In this document: in pieces, positions 58,502-64,000 of the stretch
Layout: every line of letters starts with the position of its first letter
Numbering within the stretch: the first letter of the stretch is position 1
Source: Takakia lepidozioides
Taxonomy: Eukaryota > Streptophyta > Takakiopsida > Takakiales > Takakiaceae
Direction of reading: 5' to 3'
Assembly: GCA_030704615.1 (NCBI GenBank)
Contig: CM060731.1
Coordinates: 54,544,221 to 54,608,220, forward strand
Length of the DNA stretch: 64,000 nucleotides
The notes under the pieces: model-generated
The model's database searches: none
What the model saw: the letters and a program-made list of their open reading frames with translations, nothing else
Told to the model about the DNA's origin: nothing
Translations under genes and position numbers: made by a program

Positions 58502-60163
58502 CAAAGCACCCTGCATGCACCTTCCGAATCCAACCAAGGAGCTGTATGCAAGTATGCAGTTTCCTTCGGGAGTTCAAGTGGGTATAGGCGCATTTCCTTA
58601 GGTCGATGATAATGACGCTCCAGTGCCCCCTTCAATGTAAAAATGAACATGCCCGACAATTTCATTAGTCCCAAACCCAACAGACTCTACAGACCAACAG
58701 ACCAACATACTCGGCTGTCCAAATGGCCAACTGCCCAACAGACTAAGCACTCCAACAGATCCAACGGACTAGCAGTCCAGCAGACCAGCAGTCCAAGAGT
58801 GCAGGAGTCCAACAAACCATGACATCGAACACACACAGAAGACCCAATATTCAGCAGACTCCAAAATGTGCAACAAGTCTGTTGGGTCTTACCCTTGCAA
58901 GACCGGCACCAATATATGAGTGCAGTCTTTAATGTCTTTGCCAAGTCGCGCATGAGTCAAGGCACCATCAAGGTTTGCCACCAAAGTTTCGCATGGGGCT
59001 GTGTCAAAAGTTTGGAAAACAGACCACACCGACGTTGGCAAAAGAACGACAGTGCCATACGTCCTCGAGTCTAGGGAGTTCTCGAAAAAACAACACCAGA
59101 CATCCAAAAGTCTGTCCGAGCACTCCGACTCAACCACGTTTAGTGCTTTCATGTCTTCTGGCGCAATGCCACATCGGAACCGTGAGTCTCCTTCGAAAAA
59201 ATACACCATGTTATTCCCAGCGGCTATATGTACGGACATCAATCGCCGGAAACGACTTTCAATCCTGTACATACAGGCAGACCCACCAAGACACCACTCA
59301 TTCCACAAAGTCCAAAAACAGAAATCTGTTGCACAGTCTTAGTAGACTGATGAGAGGACCTGAATTACCAGAAAGTCCAAAAACCGAAGTCTGCTGCAGA
59401 GTCTTAGCAGACCGACCAACAGACCCAACATTCCACAAAGTCCACAAACGGACAGTGGACTGCAGAGTCATAGCAGACCCAACAACAGACCTAACATTCA
59501 ACAAAGTTGACAAACATAAGTGTGGGGCACAATCAAAGCAGACCTAGTAGAGTCCTCACAAGACTGCAGACAAGGAGTCAGTAGACTGCCAGAAGATACG
59601 ACAGACCTGCAAAGGCAACTTCAAAACAACACGACCGAGCAACAGACACATATGACTTACTTCTTTGACTTAAGTAGCTCTGTCACCTCCTTGTCCATGT
59701 CCAAACACAATCGGCGGTCTTTGTTCATAAACACATCAAACTTGCCTTTCCTAGCTGGTCTCTTTTGAACATGACCCTCCCCAGTCTCCTTGACCGTCTC
59801 AACGACCGGGCGTTTTTTGGCTTTTTCTCTTTCTGCTGGAACGGAGGTGCTCTCCACCGCAATGCCTGGGACAACTTGCCCAGACTGCTGCAATATTGCA
59901 GCTCTACTGCGCAGCAGAAGACTGTCAGTCGGTTTGTTGACACTTGCCGGTCTAGTCCTCGCAGCCTCATGGATGGCCTGCGTTGAACTAACACGAGAAT
60001 CGGGTGGTGTGAGCAAACCGCCTGTCTTTGTTGTTGACCCAACATTAGCAGGAGCAGGAGCAGACAGAGACGGCGAAGGCAAAATCTGCTTGCAGACGTC
60101 CTCAACTGTCGCCTCATGGAAAGTCTCCTGGGCACACACCTGGGCGGGCTCTACAACAGTCTA
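58502..60163 (-). CDS. Ulp1-like cysteine protease gene segment (transposon-type), partial
   Basis: Two coding blocks join in phase. The exon ending at 59661 (basic region KKRPVVETVKETGEGHVQKRP, ending ...ELLKSK) has a GT donor. A 396-bp intron leads to exon 59264-58893 (IESRFRRLMSVHIAAGNNMVYFFEG ... TYGTVVLLPTSVWSVF ... CTHILVPVLQG). The splice completes a Lys codon in frame. The block before VPVLQG followed by a donor resembles the Ulp1/C48 fold just ahead of its catalytic His (usually PV...HW). A possible next exon (reading VCWVWD after an AG near 58690) then meets a stop and the CACTA end. So the catalytic His, Asp and Cys are not seen intact. Ulp1-like domains occur in plant MULE and CACTA elements. 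Assignment is tentative. Confidence 0.45.
58680..59660. repeat. CAGCAGAC/CAACAGAC motif array, right block 1
   Basis: Dozens of copies of AACAGACC, AGCAGACC and CAGCAGAC words, mostly in the introns of the Ulp1-like gene and its 3' flank. Spacing is irregular, 10-40 bp. The same word recurs in 60430-60480 and 61640-62290. Confidence 0.8.
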
Positions 60164-60373
60164 CTGGAACGACTATTGAGCAGCTAGCCGCCTTGGATGG
60201 GTCAACTGCAGTCTCCCCAATAGGGTGCATACTCTGAAGATGTCTCATGGGAAAACTCAAGTGCAGTCTTCTGTTTAGTCTGCTGGGGAGGGTTGGCGTC
60301 CATGCCACGTCAGGAATCTCCTTTGCAAGTGCGTGAGGTGCGGCTTGAAGTGTAGCGGGTTCGCGAGTATATT

Positions 60374-61865
60374 TTGATGAAATATCCCAGATCAGCAGCC
60401 GCCATAGACAAACTTGACATGGAGTCGGCAGGTCGTCTCCAGCAGACCACTGACTTCATCATTCCTCAAGAGACCCCAACAGACCTCATCGCATCAAACC
60501 ACAATGAAGCAGACGCCATCAATCATGAGTAGAACTCCTCGCACCTGGGTAGATTGAAGCACGCCTTAGCAGACCTGATACCTGAGACTGGGCCAATTGG
60601 AGAGGGTGAAGACTATGCCCATTTCCCCTACACTGTGGGCATTTTTGGGGTGTGGAGATCACCGTTACCGGTGGCGCCGAAGAGCACAAAGGATCCTACA
60701 CTTCCCCGCTTCAGGATTGGTGACACAAGTGCCCATCTGGACTGGTACAATGACTTGCACCACATTGTAACGGGCCGGAGGTGGCTCTTTGTCCTTTTTC
60801 TCTATTCCATGGAGTATACTACGGAAGAAGCCAACCATTTTCTAGAGCAAGCAGGGAAGGTTGTTGTTTCTTCTTTGAGTGAAGGAAATGAACCGCAACT
60901 CCTTGTTCAGCTCCTCCTTATGGATGACCCTCGCCCGGAGGAGGTGCGGCATATGGCTATGGCACACCCAACGTTCGGTGTCCGCAAAAAGCACTTGTCC
61001 GCAGTGAGTGCGGTCCATTTCGACCCGATGGCATCATCGTTCCTGCAGCATCAGTGGATGCAATTTGGAAATTTCACATCATACAAGAAGTTGCTGAAGG
61101 ACTTGCCCACTCTTCGGCAAGACTTCCTACATGGATCACAGGCAGGAGAGTCTGTTACAAATGGATCACAAGCACGAGAGTCTGTTGTAGATGAGGCGTT
61201 GTTGTGGTTCTCGTATGTAATGGAGCGTGCTGTGTTTGACATTGTCTTGCGCAAACCAGACGTGTTCAGAGTATTGTGGTCTGGAACGCCACATCACGAC
61301 CGCAGTTCCGCGATTGCCCACCTTGATTCCGCACTGCTCGACCGCCAAATTAAGGACATCGGACTCGTTGGAAATCTGCTGGAAGGTACTCATTCACTGC
61401 CCCCCCCCCCCCCCGGCCAATCCTCCACCGCATGTGTTTATATCGTTTTTTGTGTTCCATGCAGGGCGGATAGCGGGACTTGGAAATCACATGTTGAGTG
61501 CTTTCGACTCCCTTGCCAGGGCTGCTAGAGAGGTTGTCCTGGTTGTGCAGGGTCATGAAAACCAGGGGACTGTCCGTAAGGCTGGCCAGGTCCGGCAGGC
61601 TGGGGGGAGGTCTCAGGAAACTGCCGTGGAGTTTCAGCGAACTGTTATGCAGTCTCAGCAGACTAGTTTGGAGTCTCAGCAGACTGGCATGGAAATTGAG
61701 CAGACAAGACATGTAATGGAGCAGACTGCCTTGGGAAATCAGCAGACTACCGTGGCGTCTCGAGACGCCTGTGACCAGGAGACTCGCAAACAGACTGAAC
61801 AGCAGACTCGGGATGACACTGAAAAAGACACTCCCATTGTGAACCAGCATTGCCAAAAGACCTAG
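60374..61865 (+). pseudogene. Unrecognised transposon-associated gene with QQT repeats
   Basis: Two exons, 60374-61385 and 61465-61865, with a 79-bp phase-1 GT-AG intron containing a C12 run. The spliced frame would encode about 470 residues. A TAG at 60533-60535 interrupts exon 1, but the frame is the same before and after it. The main part (PYTVGIFGVWRS to LVGNLLE) is compact and mixed in composition, with an acidic start. The C terminus is Gln/Thr-rich: QQT occurs repeatedly because CAGCAGACT is used as coding sequence. I do not recognise the family. It lies inside the 2.2-kb gap between minus-strand coding blocks. It may still be functional if translation starts at the ATG at 60554. Confidence 0.6.
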
Positions 61866-62295
61866 AAGACCTCGCAGTAGACCTCAGTGGAGTCTGCTGA
61901 ACAATACCCTCCACACAGTGTCCTCCACGACTTGCCCACAACATTTGCTACTGAGTCTGTTATAACGGGACAGTGGCACATTCAACGGCCTGACCAACAG
62001 TGGATATCTGAGCATCTGACCCAATTTAAATGGACATCATCTGCCCAACCAACTTTTTAATGTCTGTCAACCCTTTGTCAACGGTGCCAGAATCGACTTT
62101 CCCCCGCCGGATAAATTCACTCACACACTTTGGCCCACATGATGTAACTGTGACCTCGGTAAATCCCCAGTATCCATCACCCCGTAGCGTGCCAAGTATG
62201 ACGACTCATGTGCAGTCTGGTGGGCAGAGTCTGCTGCAGTCTTCCGGACAGACTCACTGCAGACCATTGTCTTTAGCAGACTCTAGAGACTAGGG
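61610..62295. repeat. CAGCAGACT motif array, right block 2
   Basis: Copies of CAGCAGACT, GAGCAGACT and CTGCAGTCT at short intervals, starting inside the last exon of the plus-strand gene and continuing through the non-coding DNA to its right. Confidence 0.8.
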
Positions 62296-62387
62296 CAGAC
62301 TAACTAAGAGACCGAACTATGGACGTAGTTCAGCAGACTGATCGACAATAGTCTCAAAAAATTGCAGGAATGGTTTGATAGCATTAC

Positions 62388-63579
62388 CTCGTCAAGTATG
62401 TAGCCCGCATCGTCATCACGCATGGCATTCAACCACTTTTCTTCGGCTTCCCGAGTACTTGACGTTATCCGTCCTGTCTGCACATATTTGAAGAAAAAGG
62501 GGAAGAACTGCGGATCGTCTTGGGGTGGGCAGACCGGTGGGAGAACGCCAAACGGAAGTAGGTGCAACGTTCCCAGGCAGGCTGGACTAGCAGACTTCTG
62601 TGGGTTCTCTTTAGGTCCCATATCTTCGGTCTGCCTAAACCGCAGATCGGGTTGGGTCTCCTGGGCAGTGTGGGCAAGAGAGGTGTTGTCGTCGAGGCTG
62701 TCTATGAGCATGTCTAAGTTTGTCCTCTCAGATAAGGCAATATCCACTGCACTGGACAGTGGACCTTGCCTTTCGAAGTCATTATTTTGGATGATGTTGT
62801 TGGAACGCTCGGCAGACCTGCGGAGGAGAACATCAGCAGACTCAGACTCACTGGAGGAACTGATGGGTATAGTCTGCCGGGACTTTCTGGTCTGGCACGC
62901 ATCAGGCGGACTCCCCTGTAGGCCCGCAATGCTTGCATCCCAAGTAGAGCTTGCCTTACGCGCTTCGGACGGACCCCCCTGCAGGACTGACATGTTTGCA
63001 TCGCGAGCAAACCTTGCCGCTTTCGCTCCCGCTTTTTTTTTTCGCCCCATCACTGAGTTTTCGCTTGCGGGGAGGCACAGGCACTTCCTCCAAGCTGGGT
63101 CGCTGCATCCTTCCAGCAGCCCGCCAGTACCGTTGGCGCAATTCTTCTGTACTTCGCGGAATTGGGTTTGCCCGGCTATTGAAAACATCCTCATCTTTAG
63201 TGTGATACCGGTATGGGCCACGGCTTGAAATTCGGTGGAATGGTATGCCCTTGCAACCTATGTCCACACAATGGCGGTTCAACTGGATTTTGTCCATTAT
63301 GGTTTCCTCACAGAAAGGACACCTGAGCCTATCTTTCTTCCATTCCGGGTTCTCCTCCTTGGCTACACGGAGATCAATACATGCTTCCACTATTTTGTGA
63401 TCGTACTCCTTTGGGGAGTACCAACATCTTTGCAGCTTCTTCAAACGCGTGACGTGCACAAACTCGATCCAATCGGGTCCGCCCTTCGCCCACCGGTGGG
63501 GAGCAATCCACCTGCAAGCACCCCCTCTTCTTGAACGCTCTACACATGCCTCAATAAAAGGCACTTGATGTACCCACAT
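62388..63579 (-). pseudogene. Zinc-finger-like transposon-associated protein, 5' part, frameshifted
   Basis: From the ATG at 63579 the minus strand encodes a basic protein with GGPDWIEFVHVTRLKKLQRC. A Cys/His cluster follows (RCPFCEETIMDKIQLNRHCVDIGCKG: CX2C...HCX5C), about residues 85-110, possibly a zinc finger. RQRYWRAAGRMQRPS and KRKLSDGAKKK come next. At a T10 run (about 63033-63042, Lys codons on this strand) the frame shifts. The continuation (SVLQGGPSEARK...ISSSSESESADV...GYILDE) is in another frame and ends at a donor GAG|GTAATG near 62388. It could be the upstream part of the Ulp1-like gene (then the plus-strand gene lies in its 2.2-kb intron) or a separate gene. No known family. 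Confidence 0.5.
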
Positions 63580-64000
63580 ACAGAGCCACCGGTGGGGATG
63601 GTCTAAGGTAATGGAGTGTTGGGAATGGAACCTGAGGCCCTTCTGAGCAGGGCGCCACCAATGTGGGAAGGCACCATGAGAGAAAAAAAAGAAAAGAAAT
63701 AACGTTATACTGACGTCACCCTTTGCCTTGTTGGATCTTAGCAACCAATCCCTGTTGTTGAAACTGGGTCCCACCAAGGAGCCAACAACAAAGGATAGGG
63801 CTTGTGTGGCCACTCCCCTTGCAATGTTGGGAAGACGCCGTTCTTCGACGTGCGTCCCGCCAACGGAGGCAAATGGTATGTGTGGCCTAGCTATCAACCC
63901 AAATGTTGTCAATGAAGATCGCATAGCGGTTAGAAATTGCAATGTGGCCTCTCATTTTAGATTAATAGCATCTTGAATGCAGAAGCGTGTGGCTTGTGGG
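63580..64000. other. Upstream of the minus-strand gene, nothing clear
   Basis: The minus strand is open through much of this stretch, but composition and lack of motifs do not support coding. It may be the 5' leader or an intron; the window ends here. Confidence 0.4.

Noticed and set aside
58680-58900. Minus-strand Cys/Leu-rich frame at 58687-58953 as a membrane protein
   Set aside because: It is the translated CAACAGACC motif array in an intron next to a good splice donor.
62422-63228. 268-codon plus-strand frame opposite the zinc-finger-like gene
   Set aside because: The minus strand carries the Cys/His cluster, charged and Ser-rich regions and a plausible splice donor; the plus frame is its complement.

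Overview
The window is nuclear DNA of a land plant with a large, transposon-rich genome. The evidence is two intact intron-containing plant genes (an EMS1-type LRR receptor kinase and an LPR-type multicopper oxidase), a decayed PPR-DYW gene, a nuclear-type tRNA-Cys, and plant Copia, chromovirus Gypsy, CACTA, PIF/Harbinger-like and MULE-like elements. I cannot fix the species. A seed-free vascular plant or bryophyte is possible, but that is only an impression from the style of the transposon proteins.

Layout. 1-916: a large inverted repeat. 1109-2829: a decayed Copia gag/integrase fragment (minus). 4096-17038: a three-layer nest. A PIF/Harbinger-like element (TTA duplication) contains a chromovirus Gypsy element at 5510-16259 (726-bp LTRs, CAGAT duplication), which contains a non-autonomous CACTA at 7419-11214 (AGC duplication). 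17042-23450: non-coding DNA with a 106-bp minisatellite. 23457-28281: the receptor kinase (plus, 2 exons, 1375 aa). 29500-30415: PPR-DYW pseudogene (plus). 31805-31876: tRNA-Cys(GCA) (minus). 33230-35187: LPR-like ferroxidase (minus, 2 exons, 591 aa). 37546-41479: Copia element (minus, TGCCA duplication) with internal deletions. 42448-45871: MULE-like transposase fragments in both orientations, with a GC-rich tandem array. About 45.87-58.5 kb: a large CACTA element. It has a divergent pair of genes (tnpA-like on minus at 46.9-53.1 kb, TNP2-like on plus at 53.6-57.8 kb), AGTGGTT arrays and a 16-copy intronic minisatellite. 58.5-64 kb: an unusual block with a zinc-finger-like/Ulp1-like minus-strand gene (or two genes), an unrecognised plus-strand gene apparently inside an intron of it, and many CAGCAGACT repeats.

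How it fits together. The host genes are islands between transposon blocks. The receptor kinase and the oxidase look functional: open frames, canonical splice sites, catalytic and copper motifs present. Almost every transposon gene is broken by stops, frameshifts or deletions. The most intriguing part is 43.4-64 kb. Two motif arrays that differ mainly by a CpG-to-CpA change (CAGCGGACT and CAGCAGACT) flank the CACTA, one beside a MULE-like transposase and one beside an Ulp1-like gene. They may be two halves of one large MULE/VANDAL-like element split by the CACTA. That is an inference and I could not find the left CACTA terminus needed to prove it.
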